Of a stretch of DNA of 64,000 nt, positions 1 to 8,238 are shown one piece after another. How positions within the stretch are numbered: the first letter of the stretch is position 1; every line of letters begins with the position of its first letter. Under the pieces are notes generated by a model. That model was not told the DNA's origin, did no database searches, and saw only the letters and a list, made by a program, of their open reading frames with translations. Source of the stretch: DATGLG01 sp035294245 (lineage in GTDB: Bacteria > Pseudomonadota > Alphaproteobacteria > JACZXZ01); the NCBI GenBank assembly GCA_035294245.1, contig DATGLG010000004.1, positions 310,001 through 374,000 on the forward strand, in the 5' to 3' direction. The translations under genes and the position numbers were made by a program.

Positions 1-443
1 TTCTCAATCCCTCGCTCTTCAACATCGTGCTCACCATCTCATGTCTCTTGTGGCGAACCACGGCGCGGGTGATCCGATCGCAGGTGCTGAGCCTCCGCGA
101 GCGGCCCTTCGTCAAGGCGGCGAAAGTGACCGGGGCAGGCGACCTGCGCGTCATGTATGTCCATATCCTCCCTAACGTCCTGCCCATGTCGCTGCTCTAC
201 GTGGCACTCGGAATCGGATGGGCGGTATTGGCCGAGGCAAGCCTGAGCTTCCTCGGGTTCGGCGATCCTCAGATGCTCAGCTGGGGCGAGATGCTCTATT
301 CGGCCTATCTCACCGGCTCGTTCCGCTCGTCGTGGTGGGTTGTGGTGCCGCCAGGAGTCTGCATCACCCTATTCGTTGCTTCCGCCTTCATGATCGGGCG
401 CGAGTTCGAGATCCTGGTCAATCCTCGGCTTCGGCAGCCTTGA
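1..443 (+). CDS. Oligopeptide/dipeptide ABC transporter permease, DppC/OppC type (5' end outside window)
   Basis: This is the C-terminal part of an inner-membrane permease of a peptide/nickel-type ABC importer. The frame is open from the first bases, so the gene starts upstream of the window. The EAA-loop region that docks on the ATPases is visible (KAAKVTGAGDLRVMYVHILP), followed by LAEASLSFLGFG, a hallmark of the DppC/OppC family, and two more hydrophobic segments. The stop lies one base before the start of the next ATPase gene, so the permease and two ATPase genes form one operon. The substrate cannot be deduced; the binding protein and DppB-type partner should lie to the left of the window. 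Confidence 0.9.
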   Translation, partial: LNPSLFNIVLTISCLLWRTTARVIRSQVLSLRERPFVKAAKVTGAGDLRVMYVHILPNVLPMSLLYVALGIGWAVLAEASLSFLGFGDPQMLSWGEMLYSAYLTGSFRSSWWVVVPPGVCITLFVASAFMIGREFEILVNPRLRQP

Positions 444-444
444 G

Positions 445-1449
445 ATGGTGACGCTCGCGGTCAAGAACCTCACCATTGACTATCGCCAGAGGGGAACGAC
501 GCTGCGCGCCGTGGACCACGCCTCGTTCTCCCTTGCAGATGGGGAGGCGCTTGGCATCGTCGGCGAATCAGGATGCGGGAAAAGCACTCTCGTGAAGGGG
601 ATCTTGGCGCTCCTGCCGAAGAACGCCGTGGTGGCCGACGGCGCGGTGCTGCTCCAGGGCCAGAACATGCTCGGTCTCGACGAGGCGGCGCGCCGCCGGC
701 TGCGCTGGACGGCCGTGGCCTATGTGACGCAGAGCGCCATGGATTCGCTGAATCCGGTCGCCCGCGTGATCGACCAATTCGCGCAGACCTGGCGCGCTCA
801 CCGCCGCGGCGACGGCCACAGGCTGCACGCAACGGCCGAGGCGCTGTTCCGGAGCGTTGGCCTCGACCCGCGCTGGCTCGGGAGCTACCCCCACGAGCTG
901 AGCGGCGGCATGCGCCAGCGCGTCATCATCGCCCTCTCCCTCCTGTTCGAGCCCGCGCTCTTTGTCGCTGACGAGCCGACGACCGGCCTCGATGTCATCG
1001 TGCAGCGCCAAGTCCTCGACCTTCTGCGGCGGGTGCGCACCGAGCATCGGATGGCGGTCATCTTCGTCAGCCACGACATCGCCGTGGTGGCCGAGCTCTG
1101 CAGCAGCGTCGCCGTGATGTATGCCGGCCGGATCGTCGAGAAGGGCGCCGCCGCCGACATCCTGGGCAGGCCGTGTCATCCCTATACGATCGGTCTCAAG
1201 CAGGCGTTCCCGGATATTCGTGATCCGCATCGCGTCCTCATCAGCATACCGGGCGCGCCTCCGCCTCTCGACATCCCCCTTTCAGGCTGCGCCTTTGCGC
1301 CGCGCTGCCCGTTCGTGCGTCGGCGCTGCCATACCGAGGCGCCCGTGCTGCGTGAGCTCGCCAGACGACAAGTGGCCTGCCATTTCGCCGAGGAGGCCGA
1401 CACCTTCCGCGAACGCGCGGCGGACCCTTCGATTTGGCAGCAGCGCTGA
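445..1449 (+). CDS. Peptide-type ABC transporter ATP-binding protein, DppD/OppD type
   Basis: This 334-residue cytoplasmic ATPase would power the importer whose permease lies just upstream. Walker A is GESGCGKST near residue 40, the signature is LSGGMRQR, and Walker B is ALFVADEPTTGLD. The C-terminal oligopeptide/dipeptide extension is present, with the CAFAPRCPF...C...C cysteine pattern that in this family often binds an Fe-S cluster. The ATG lies one base after the permease stop, so translation is probably coupled. It pairs with the OppF-type ATPase immediately downstream to form a heterodimeric engine. Confidence 0.95.
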   Translation: MVTLAVKNLTIDYRQRGTTLRAVDHASFSLADGEALGIVGESGCGKSTLVKGILALLPKNAVVADGAVLLQGQNMLGLDEAARRRLRWTAVAYVTQSAMDSLNPVARVIDQFAQTWRAHRRGDGHRLHATAEALFRSVGLDPRWLGSYPHELSGGMRQRVIIALSLLFEPALFVADEPTTGLDVIVQRQVLDLLRRVRTEHRMAVIFVSHDIAVVAELCSSVAVMYAGRIVEKGAAADILGRPCHPYTIGLKQAFPDIRDPHRVLISIPGAPPPLDIPLSGCAFAPRCPFVRRRCHTEAPVLRELARRQVACHFAEEADTFRERAADPSIWQQR

Positions 1450-1454
1450 TCGCC

Positions 1455-2468
1455 ATGACGGGTGATCGCCCCATCGTCGAGCTCCACGAGGTGCGGAAAT
1501 GCTACCGCGGCCATCGCGGGCTCGGCGAGCTCCTGCTCCGAGCGCGGGCCGGCGACGAGACCTGGGCGCTCGACGGCGTCTCCTTCACGCTCGAGCGGGG
1601 CCGCGTCCTCGGGGTGGCAGGGGAGAGCGGGAGCGGCAAGTCCACCCTCGCCAATATCCTCGTCGGACTTGAGAAACCGACGAGCGGCAAGGTGCTGTTC
1701 GACGGGATCGATCTCGCCAGCCTGCAGAAATCCGGCCGACGCGCATTTCATCGCCACGTCCAGATGGTGTTCCAGGATCCTTATGCCTCCCTCAATCCAC
1801 GCTTCACGGTACGGCGCACCGTCGAGGAGCCGCTCATCGTGCAGGGATGCCCCTCGGGTTTGCGCATGGAGCGCACCGTGGCCGCGCTCGACCAGGCTGA
1901 GCTGCGCCCCGGCGGCGCTTTCCTCGACAAGTATCCTCACGAGCTCAGCGGCGGGCAGCGACAGCGGGTGGCGATCGCGCGCGCCATCGTGCTCGGGCCC
2001 TCCGTCCTGGTTGCCGACGAGCCCGTATCGATGCTCGACGTGTCGGTGCGCGCGGGAATCTTGAGGTTGTTGCGCTCGCTGATCGATCGCTTGAGGATGT
2101 CCCTCGTCTTCATCACCCATGACCTTTCGCTCATCGGCCAAACCTGTGACGAGGTTGCGATTCTCTATCGGGGCCGCATTGTCGAATATGGCTCCGCCGC
2201 CCGGGTGATGGAGGCTCCCCTTCATCCTTATACGAAACAGCTCATAGCAGCCGTGCCCGTGCCGGATCCGACGCATATTCCGGCCGAGCTTCCGTCGGAG
2301 TTGTTCGCCTCGCAGGCCGGGCCGCTTGCATCCGCAGGGTGCGGCTTCGCGCCGCGTTGCGGCCACGTGCTCGACCGGTGCCGGAGCGCGGCCCCAGAGC
2401 TGCGGGCCGTCGGCCCATCGCAGACGGCGGCATGCCATCGCGCGGAAGAGTTGCGGGGCAAGGAATAA
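1455..2468 (+). CDS. Peptide-type ABC transporter ATP-binding protein, DppF/OppF type
   Basis: This is the second ATPase of the importer, about 337 residues. Walker A is GESGSGKST, the signature is LSGGQRQR and Walker B is VLVADEPVSMLD. The OppF/DppF hallmark QMVFQDPYASLNPR is present, as is a C-terminal cysteine-containing extension (CGFAPRCG...C...C). The ATG at 1455 was chosen, five bases after the stop of the DppD-like gene; a TTG at 1434 inside that gene is less likely. A GntR-family gene 53 bases downstream may control the operon. Confidence 0.94.
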   Translation: MTGDRPIVELHEVRKCYRGHRGLGELLLRARAGDETWALDGVSFTLERGRVLGVAGESGSGKSTLANILVGLEKPTSGKVLFDGIDLASLQKSGRRAFHRHVQMVFQDPYASLNPRFTVRRTVEEPLIVQGCPSGLRMERTVAALDQAELRPGGAFLDKYPHELSGGQRQRVAIARAIVLGPSVLVADEPVSMLDVSVRAGILRLLRSLIDRLRMSLVFITHDLSLIGQTCDEVAILYRGRIVEYGSAARVMEAPLHPYTKQLIAAVPVPDPTHIPAELPSELFASQAGPLASAGCGFAPRCGHVLDRCRSAAPELRAVGPSQTAACHRAEELRGKE

Positions 2469-2521
2469 AGCGGCTATGACCGGGGCCGTTCCGCTGTTCC
2501 TTTGATAAGAAACAGGGTTTC

Positions 2522-3310
2522 ATGATGGCTAAGCGCCCGACAACTGGATCGTCCCGACTGCCGGAGAGCGACCGCTTTCTCTATCGCTCGGTGTCGCGCA
2601 AGCTGAGACATCTCGTCGATGCGGGGACATACGGGCCCGGTGCGCGGCTGCCGAGTGCCGGGGCGCTCGCCAAGGAGTTCGGCGTCAGCACGATCACCAT
2701 CCGGCGCGCCATCCGCGACCTCTCGCTCGAGGGCCATCTCGTTGGCCGGCAAGGCCTCGGCGTCTTTGTCGCAAGCAAGCGAAGAATCACGCGATTGCTG
2801 AGGGCGGACTGCATTGCGCCCATCGAGGATGATATGCGCAACGCCGGCCTCAGGCCCGGTATCCAGGAGCTCCACTTGACGCTGGCCCATGCCGGCGATG
2901 ACGGCGCGTTCCAGCCCGGGAAGCTGTCGCTCGGCATCGGTTATCGGCTCGAGCGGATCCTCCTCGCCGACGATGAGCCGGTGGCGCTCGATACCATTTG
3001 GCTGCCCCAGAAGCTCGGTGATGTGCTGAAGCCCAAGCTCCATGGCCATTTTGTGATGTCGTTGATCCAGGCTCATAACATCGCGTTCGATCACATCGAC
3101 TACCAGTTCGAAGGGTCGACGGCCACCGACGAGCAAGCGGCACTCCTCAATGTCATGACCGGGTTCCCGGTGCTTGCCATCCGATACGCCCCGATCGGGA
3201 AGGGCGGCGTGCCGCTGCTCCTGGGGCGGACCATCTCGCGAGCCGACCGGTTCGTTTATGAATTCTGCGCGCGCCCGAGCGCTCATCGCGCAAAGAGGTC
3301 TCGACAGTGA
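2522..3310 (+). CDS. GntR-family transcriptional regulator (HutC/UTRA subfamily)
   Basis: This 262-residue DNA-binding regulator has an N-terminal winged helix. The typical GntR segment, GARLPSAGALAKEFGVSTITIRRAIRDL, spans about residues 40-68. The larger C-terminal part fits a UTRA ligand-binding domain of the HutC type. It lies 53 bases downstream of the peptide-type importer on the same strand, so it probably senses the imported compound or a product of it and autoregulates the operon; this is inference from position. ATG 2522 is followed at once by a second in-frame ATG. The downstream neighbour is convergent. Confidence 0.9.
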   Translation: MMAKRPTTGSSRLPESDRFLYRSVSRKLRHLVDAGTYGPGARLPSAGALAKEFGVSTITIRRAIRDLSLEGHLVGRQGLGVFVASKRRITRLLRADCIAPIEDDMRNAGLRPGIQELHLTLAHAGDDGAFQPGKLSLGIGYRLERILLADDEPVALDTIWLPQKLGDVLKPKLHGHFVMSLIQAHNIAFDHIDYQFEGSTATDEQAALLNVMTGFPVLAIRYAPIGKGGVPLLLGRTISRADRFVYEFCARPSAHRAKRSRQ

Positions 3311-3377
3311 GGGGTGACCGAGGATCGGTGCGGCTACCGACAGGAGCGCCACCCGATCGTCTCGATAATCCTACCGA

Positions 3378-3401
3378 CGCGCTCGATCGAGATCGAACGC
3401 G
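3378..3401. terminator. Candidate bidirectional terminator hairpin
   Basis: A six-pair stem (TCGATC/GATCGA) is extended after one mismatch by four more pairs. It lies in the 144-base gap between the convergent GntR and M24 genes. There is no U-tract, so the call rests on position and pairing only. Confidence 0.35.
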
Positions 3402-3454
3402 CGTGCCGGGGGCGTCCGGCGATAAGCCGCGGCGTGGAGCTTCGTCGAGGTCGC

Positions 3455-4606
3455 TCAATTCACGATCAGCCGGGATGGCGCGTGGCTAAGGCGTTCGCAG
3501 GGGCCGTCGGTGATGAGCGCCGTTTCGCCCAGCGACATGCCGAGGCCGGTCCGCTGATCAAGCAGGATCATATGCATGAAGAACACCATGTTCGGTTCCA
3601 GCGGCAGCGGATCGCCCCTCTGGATCATGGGATAGTCCATCCAGGTCGGCGGATAGGTCGCACCCATGGTGTAGCCGCAGGCGTTCAAATAGCAGTCGCC
3701 ATAGCCCGCCCGGGTCAAGGTGGCGGCATGGGCCTCGAATACGTCGCCGACAGTATGTCCCGGCCGCAGCACGGCCTCGCAAGCGCCGAGGGCTTCGGCG
3801 CAAGCGTCGAACATGCGCTGATGCCGCGGGTCGACCCGGCCGGTGAGGATCACATACATCAGCGCAGCATGGTAATGCCGATAGGCGGCGGCGATTTCGA
3901 ATTGCACCTGGTCTTGCGAACCGATCGCGCCATGGCCGGTATGATAGCGCACCAGCAGCGCCTCCTCGCCGGCGCCCATCGGCCATCGGCTGGCCGAGGG
4001 ATCGCCGTCGCCCCGCATCACCGCGCGGATCATGTCCCCGTAGATCGCGCCGATCTGTGCCCCAGGCTGGGATTGCGCCTGCGAAACCGCCAGCGCCTCG
4101 TCGACCAGCGCCCCGGCGCGGCGGAAATACGCGATCTCCGCCGGGCTCTTGACCAGCCGTAGCACCCGCACGATGTCGGACGCATCCACGAGCTCGCAAA
4201 ATCCGGCAAGCGCAGCGTCCACCATCTTGCCGCGCTGAGCCGTAAGCCCATAGGCGTGATACTCGACCCCGATACGCTTGCCCCGGCAACCATAGCTCTC
4301 GAGCATTTGCCGTAGATCCTCGCCGGGGGTCGCTCCCTCGCGATCGGTCCAGATCCGGATGTCCTCTATAACCGATGTGATACGCGCCTGGAGCCGATCG
4401 GCCGAGCGGGTCAGCAACGCCAATGCGCCGTCGCCGCCCAGGTACATCCCCTGAAACATGCTGTACCCGCTCGTGTCATAGCCGGTGAGGTAGTACATGC
4501 TCTCCTGCCGGAAGACGAGCAAGCCATCCAAGCTCGCCGCCTGGATCTTCTGACGGGCCTTCCGCTGGCGTTCGGCGAACTCGCTGCGATCAAAATGAAG
4601 CGCCAT
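3455..4606 (-). CDS. M24-family (creatinase/aminopeptidase P fold) hydrolase, ectoine-hydrolase (DoeA/EutD)-like
   Basis: This 383-residue cytoplasmic protein has a creatinase-type N-terminal domain (FRQESMYYLTGYDTSGYSMF) and a pita-bread C-terminal domain. The metal-binding Asp pair of true M24 peptidases is absent: the equivalent strand reads QFEIAAAYRHYHAALMYVI. Creatinase and ectoine hydrolase DoeA likewise lack the metal site. From memory, the N-terminal signature and the CGYTMGATYPPTWMD segment resemble DoeA, which opens the ectoine ring. It is last in a run with a polar-amino-acid importer, which fits import then hydrolysis of an ectoine-like compound. No DoeB-type deacetylase is adjacent, so the substrate is uncertain. 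ATG 4606 was preferred to an upstream extension. Confidence 0.8.
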   Translation of the reverse strand: MALHFDRSEFAERQRKARQKIQAASLDGLLVFRQESMYYLTGYDTSGYSMFQGMYLGGDGALALLTRSADRLQARITSVIEDIRIWTDREGATPGEDLRQMLESYGCRGKRIGVEYHAYGLTAQRGKMVDAALAGFCELVDASDIVRVLRLVKSPAEIAYFRRAGALVDEALAVSQAQSQPGAQIGAIYGDMIRAVMRGDGDPSASRWPMGAGEEALLVRYHTGHGAIGSQDQVQFEIAAAYRHYHAALMYVILTGRVDPRHQRMFDACAEALGACEAVLRPGHTVGDVFEAHAATLTRAGYGDCYLNACGYTMGATYPPTWMDYPMIQRGDPLPLEPNMVFFMHMILLDQRTGLGMSLGETALITDGPCERLSHAPSRLIVN

Positions 4607-4724
4607 GGCTCTTGCTCCGATGTTGCAAAGGGAAGCTCCGGGCCTCCGGCGCAAGGATCCGTCCCCGTCGCGATATTGGCCCAGCGCGCGCTACTGGACC
4701 AGGCCGTGGGCTCGCCGGTCGCGA

Positions 4725-4746
4725 GGCGAGCGGTCGCCCGCTCGCC
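4725..4746 (-). terminator. Stem-loop after the binding-protein gene (intercistronic)
   Basis: A perfect nine-pair stem (GGCGAGCGG/CCGCTCGCC) closes a four-base loop 19 bases after the binding-protein stop and before the M24 gene. An overlapping alternative stem at 4710-4731 shares one arm. There is no U-tract. It may be an attenuating terminator or mRNA-stabilising hairpin that keeps binding-protein expression above that of the M24 gene. Confidence 0.5.
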
Positions 4747-4764
4747 CCCTTGCGTCGCGATGCG

Positions 4765-5631
4765 TCATTGCTTCTTGGCCGCCGCGGCCTCGGTCACACC
4801 GAAGAGAACGAGGTTCGGCTTGTTCCAGAACCGGCCGGTCGGACCATATTTTTCGCTCATCTTCTCCCAGGTGCCGGTCTCCAGGAGATAGTTGATCGCC
4901 GTATTGAGGAAGTTGAGCAGGTCCTCGTTGCCGCGCTTCACCGACCAGGCGATTGGCAGCACGTTGTAGGGATGGTCGCCGAACAGATCGACGACCTCGG
5001 GGTGGTCTGCGGTGTAGCGCCGCGCTTGCCAAGCGTCCTCGACCCCGACATCGGCGCGGCCGGCGGAGACCTCGACGAAAGGCGCCGTCAGGTTTCCCGT
5101 GGCGAGGAAGACGAACTGCGCCTTCGGCCAATTCATCTTGGCATATTCGTTACTCGCGCCTCCTTGGACCAGGGCGATCTTGATGTCCGGCCGGTTGAGA
5201 TCGGCGGGCGTCTTGAAGCGCGTATCCCCCTTCTTCGCGACGGCACTGTAGCCGAGATAGTTGATCGGGATGGTGAACTCGACGGCGCCCGCGCGCTGAA
5301 TCGTCGCGAAGGTCCCCGCGATCGAGACGTCGAATTGCCCTGAATTGAGGCCTGCCGCGAAATTGGCCCATGTCGTCTCGATGAAGACGGGCTTGACACC
5401 GATCATCTGCGCGACGAAGCGCATGCCGTCCACATAATAGCCCGTGATATTGCCGGTCTTGGGATCCTCGATGGTTCCGGGCGGTGCGGGAATGAAGCCG
5501 ATCTTCAGCTCTTTGTCCCTCAAGATCCGGTCCATCGCCCCCTGGGCCTTGGCGTCGTGGATGACGAGCGGCGCCGATATCGTGAGCGCCACGACCGCAA
5601 CGATCATTCGCTTGAGTGAAGCAGCTAACAT
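4765..5631 (-). CDS. Polar amino acid-type ABC transporter substrate-binding protein (family 3)
   Basis: This 288-residue periplasmic binding protein starts with a clear Sec signal peptide (MLAASLKRMIVAVVALTISA... ending near AKA-QG). It carries the family-3 features ILRDKELKIGFIPAPPGTIEDP near the mature N-terminus and RADVGVEDAWQARRYTADHP in the second lobe. It belongs with the ATPase and permease upstream on the same strand, the usual three-part amino-acid/opine importer. Ligand identity cannot be read from sequence; the M24 neighbour suggests an ectoine- or amino-acid-like solute. Confidence 0.92.
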   Translation of the reverse strand: MLAASLKRMIVAVVALTISAPLVIHDAKAQGAMDRILRDKELKIGFIPAPPGTIEDPKTGNITGYYVDGMRFVAQMIGVKPVFIETTWANFAAGLNSGQFDVSIAGTFATIQRAGAVEFTIPINYLGYSAVAKKGDTRFKTPADLNRPDIKIALVQGGASNEYAKMNWPKAQFVFLATGNLTAPFVEVSAGRADVGVEDAWQARRYTADHPEVVDLFGDHPYNVLPIAWSVKRGNEDLLNFLNTAINYLLETGTWEKMSEKYGPTGRFWNKPNLVLFGVTEAAAAKKQ

Positions 5632-5690
5632 GACGAGAGCCTCCCTTTTTATCGCCGGCCGATACGGCGCGGCTTGCGCGAAAATTCGCC

Positions 5691-6467
5691 TCAGTGCTGG
5701 ACTCGGCGCAGAAACTCGGCCGTCCGCTCCCGCGCGGGCGAATTGAAAATCTGATCCGGCGTGCCCAGCTCCATGATCGCGCCCCCGTCCATCACCAGGA
5801 TACGATCGGCGACGTCGCGCGCGAACGCCATCTCATGGGTGACGATGACCATGGTCATTCCGTCGGCGGCGAGGCTGCGCATCACCGCGAGAACTTCGCC
5901 GACGAGCTCTGGATCGAGCGCCGACGTCGGCTCATCGAACAACATCGCCTCAGGCTGCATCGCAAGCGCGCGGGCGATCGCCGCGCGCTGCTGCTGGCCG
6001 CCGGAAAGCACGCCCGGATAGACGTCGCGCTTGTCCGAAAGCCCGACTTTCGCGAGCAGCGCCTCGGCTCTCGCGACAGCCGCCTCGCGCGTCTCGCGCT
6101 TCACGATGATGGGGCCTTCGATCACGTTCTCGAGCACAGTCTTGTGCGGGAATAGGTTGAAGTTCTGAAACACCATGCCCATTCGCGTGCGGACCCGGCT
6201 CACGCTCGCTTCGCCGTCGCGAATCATCCGCCCGCCATTGGCTCGGCGATACCCGACGAGCTTGTCGCCGAACCAGATCTCGCCGCTGTCGTACTCCTCG
6301 AGAAAGTTCATGCAGCGGAGCAGGGTGCTCTTTCCGGAGCCGCTCGGCCCGATGATCACCAGGACCTCGCCGCGCGCGACCTCGAAGCTGACATTGCGAA
6401 GGACATGCAGCCCGCCGAAATGCTTGTGGAGGTTGCACACCCGAATCATCGGCAAGGCCCGCCGCAT
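5691..6467 (-). CDS. Polar amino acid-type ABC transporter ATP-binding protein
   Basis: This 258-residue ATPase is of the GlnQ/HisP family. Walker A is GPSGSGKST, the signature is LSGGQQQR, Walker B is AMLFDEPTSALDPE and the switch histidine is in VIVTHEM. Residues 70-90 carry an insertion (ANGGRMIRDGEASVSRVRTR) common in this subfamily. ATG 6467 lies one base after the permease stop; the frame also contains a later ATG at 6449 closer to the conserved start. It drives uptake through the adjacent permease. Confidence 0.93.
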   Translation of the reverse strand: MRRALPMIRVCNLHKHFGGLHVLRNVSFEVARGEVLVIIGPSGSGKSTLLRCMNFLEEYDSGEIWFGDKLVGYRRANGGRMIRDGEASVSRVRTRMGMVFQNFNLFPHKTVLENVIEGPIIVKRETREAAVARAEALLAKVGLSDKRDVYPGVLSGGQQQRAAIARALAMQPEAMLFDEPTSALDPELVGEVLAVMRSLAADGMTMVIVTHEMAFARDVADRILVMDGGAIMELGTPDQIFNSPARERTAEFLRRVQH

Positions 6468-6468
6468 C

Positions 6469-7134
6469 TCATGAGCGTCCTCCCCACCGGCGCTCCAGGC
6501 GCTGCGACATGTAGATGAACGGGAAGATGAGCACAGCGAATGTGAGCGCGAGCACCGTATAGACCTCGAGCGGCCGATAGGTATTGTTGATCAGGTTCTC
6601 CGCTTCGTGAAGAAGCTCGTTCACTGCGATCACCGATCCGAGCGTCGTCAGTTTCACCAGAGTCGCGAACTCGTTGATCAGGGGCGGGATCATTCGCCGC
6701 ACGGCTTGGGGCAGGATGATCCTGCGCATCGCCTGGCCGTAGCGCATGCCGATGGACTTGGCGGCATCCATTTGCCCCCGATCGATCGATTGGATGCCGG
6801 CACGGAAGATTTCCGCGATATAGGCGGCGGCGTAGAGGCCGATGCCGACCGCGGCGGATGTCAGGTTCCCCATCTGGACCCCCGAGAGGATCGGCAGGGC
6901 GTAGTAGATCCAGACCAGTTGCACCAGAATCGGCGTGCTGCGAAAGAGCTCGATATAAAGCGCCGCCGGCCACCGCAGCGCCCGCATGCGGGACGATCGG
7001 AGCAGGCCGAGGATGAGGCCGAGCACGAGCCCGATGGCGAGCGCACCGATCGTGAGCTCGCCGGTGACGGCGGCGCCGCGGATAAAAACCTGCCGATAGT
7101 CCCAGACGACCTGAAAATACCAGTTGTAGCTCAT
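6469..7134 (-). CDS. Polar amino acid-type ABC transporter permease (HisM/GlnP family)
   Basis: This 221-residue inner-membrane permease has about five hydrophobic segments. The family EAA loop is visible as MDAAKSIGMRYGQAMRRIILP, and the ELFRSTPILVQLVWIYYALP segment is typical of His/Glu/Gln/opine permeases. Only one permease gene is present, so it probably works as a homodimer, whereas ectoine importers of the Ehu type have two. The start codon overlaps the stop of a short upstream reading frame by ATGA. It is the first large gene of the minus-strand unit divergent from the IclR gene. Confidence 0.92.
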   Translation of the reverse strand: MSYNWYFQVVWDYRQVFIRGAAVTGELTIGALAIGLVLGLILGLLRSSRMRALRWPAALYIELFRSTPILVQLVWIYYALPILSGVQMGNLTSAAVGIGLYAAAYIAEIFRAGIQSIDRGQMDAAKSIGMRYGQAMRRIILPQAVRRMIPPLINEFATLVKLTTLGSVIAVNELLHEAENLINNTYRPLEVYTVLALTFAVLIFPFIYMSQRLERRWGGRS

Positions 7135-7319
7135 TGCCCGACGGCTCGCCCGCGGATGGCTCGCGCATGAGGCGGCACGCCATTCGGCGGACGCCCCTTT
7201 CTCATGGGCTCCCGCATCCGGCTCGGCAGCATCGACACGGCGCGCCGCGTATCCGACCCGTTCTCGAAATTATGTGGCATTCCCTTCCGCCCGATCGGCG
7301 GAAGCTTCGAGTCCATCAC
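7131..7319 (-). CDS. Possible 62-residue leader ORF translationally coupled to the permease
   Basis: This small frame starts ATG-ATG with a good Shine-Dalgarno (GGGAG) about six bases upstream, and its TGA overlaps the permease ATG as ATGA. The product is basic, not hydrophobic, and recalls no known family. The ribosome-binding site and the stop/start overlap support translation; composition does not. It could be a leader peptide, or a chance frame in the 5' untranslated region. Confidence 0.35.
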   Translation of the reverse strand: MMDSKLPPIGRKGMPHNFENGSDTRRAVSMLPSRMREPMRKGRPPNGVPPHARAIRGRAVGQ

Positions 7320-7388
7320 GTTCTCCCAGACTGGCGCTGTTGACAGCTTAGCCGGAGGGACTTAGGTTGTGTCAATATTCATAATATC

Positions 7389-7405
7389 GTTCCACAATAT
7401 GGAAC
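7389..7405. promoter_or_regulatory. Candidate IclR-type operator (GTTCC-N7-GGAAC)
   Basis: The 17-base interrupted palindrome GTTCCACAATATGGAAC lies eight bases before the IclR start codon, in the divergent region shared with the amino-acid importer. IclR-family proteins commonly bind this kind of GTTCC/GGAAC inverted repeat next to their own genes. A site here could autorepress the regulator and affect both divergent units. Confidence 0.6.
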
Positions 7406-7412
7406 ACATTTT

Positions 7413-8222
7413 TTGGAAAAAACCTTCGTCAAGGGACTCGAGCTCGTCGAGGCGTTAGCGCGCAGCGACAGGCCGCGCGGCGTGACGGAGCTTGCGGTCG
7501 AGATGAACCTCACCAAGAGCAACGTTCATCGCCTGCTCAAGACGCTCGAGCACAAAGGCTATCTGCGGCGGGATGCGGGCACGGGCCATTACGGCCTGTC
7601 GCTCAAGTTGTGGGAGCTCGGATCCTCGGTCGTGTCACAGCTCGACCTTCGGCGGGCCGCGCTGCCGCATCTCCAGAGGCTCGCCGACCACACCCGCGAG
7701 ACCGTGCATCTTTCGCTGCTCGACGGCTGTGATGTCGTTTATGTCGAGAAGATCGACAGTCCGCAGCCCGTGCGCACTTACTCGCGGCTTGGGGGGCGGG
7801 CCCCCGCCTATTGCGTCGCGACGGGGAAGGCCATGCTCGCCTTCGCGCCCGACGCCGTGATCCGAGCGGCCGCCCGATCGATCCACCCGTTTACGAGCCG
7901 AACCGTTCGGAATGAGAAGGCCTTGAGGGCGGAGCTTGAGCGCGTGCGCGCTGCAGGCTTCGCCGTCAATCAAGGCGAATGGCGCGGTGCGGTGTGCGGC
8001 GTCGCCGCGCCCATCCGCGACATTTCCGGCGCGGTGATTGCGGCGACCGGGGTTTCCGGCCCGGCCGAGCGCCTCAAGCCGAGACGCATCAAGACGCTCG
8101 CGCCGGCGGTCGTTGCCGCCGCTGACGCAATTTCCAGAGCGCTGGGTTATGCCGCGCCGATCGAATTATCCCCCGAGCGCCGGCAAGGCCCGGCCGATAG
8201 GGAGACCGTGCCCCGCCGATAA
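7413..8222 (+). CDS. IclR-family transcriptional regulator
   Basis: This 269-residue regulator has an N-terminal winged helix (GVTELAVEMNLTKSNVHRLL, about residues 26-45) and a C-terminal IclR effector domain (GRAPAYCVATGKAMLAF; GFAVNQGEWRGAVCGVAAPI). It appears to start at TTG 7413, since a nearby ATG at 7399 is out of frame. A GTTCC/GGAAC palindrome sits just upstream. The gene is first in a plus-strand series leading to the amidohydrolase, reductase, dehydrogenase and Rieske oxygenase, which it probably controls; it may also control the divergent importer. Confidence 0.92.
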   Translation: MEKTFVKGLELVEALARSDRPRGVTELAVEMNLTKSNVHRLLKTLEHKGYLRRDAGTGHYGLSLKLWELGSSVVSQLDLRRAALPHLQRLADHTRETVHLSLLDGCDVVYVEKIDSPQPVRTYSRLGGRAPAYCVATGKAMLAFAPDAVIRAAARSIHPFTSRTVRNEKALRAELERVRAAGFAVNQGEWRGAVCGVAAPIRDISGAVIAATGVSGPAERLKPRRIKTLAPAVVAAADAISRALGYAAPIELSPERRQGPADRETVPRR

Positions 8223-8238
8223 GCTCCCAGGAGCCGTG

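Noticed and set aside
3314..4162. Plus-strand frame after the GntR gene
   Set aside because: Shadow of the M24 gene, which has clear family motifs on the minus strand.
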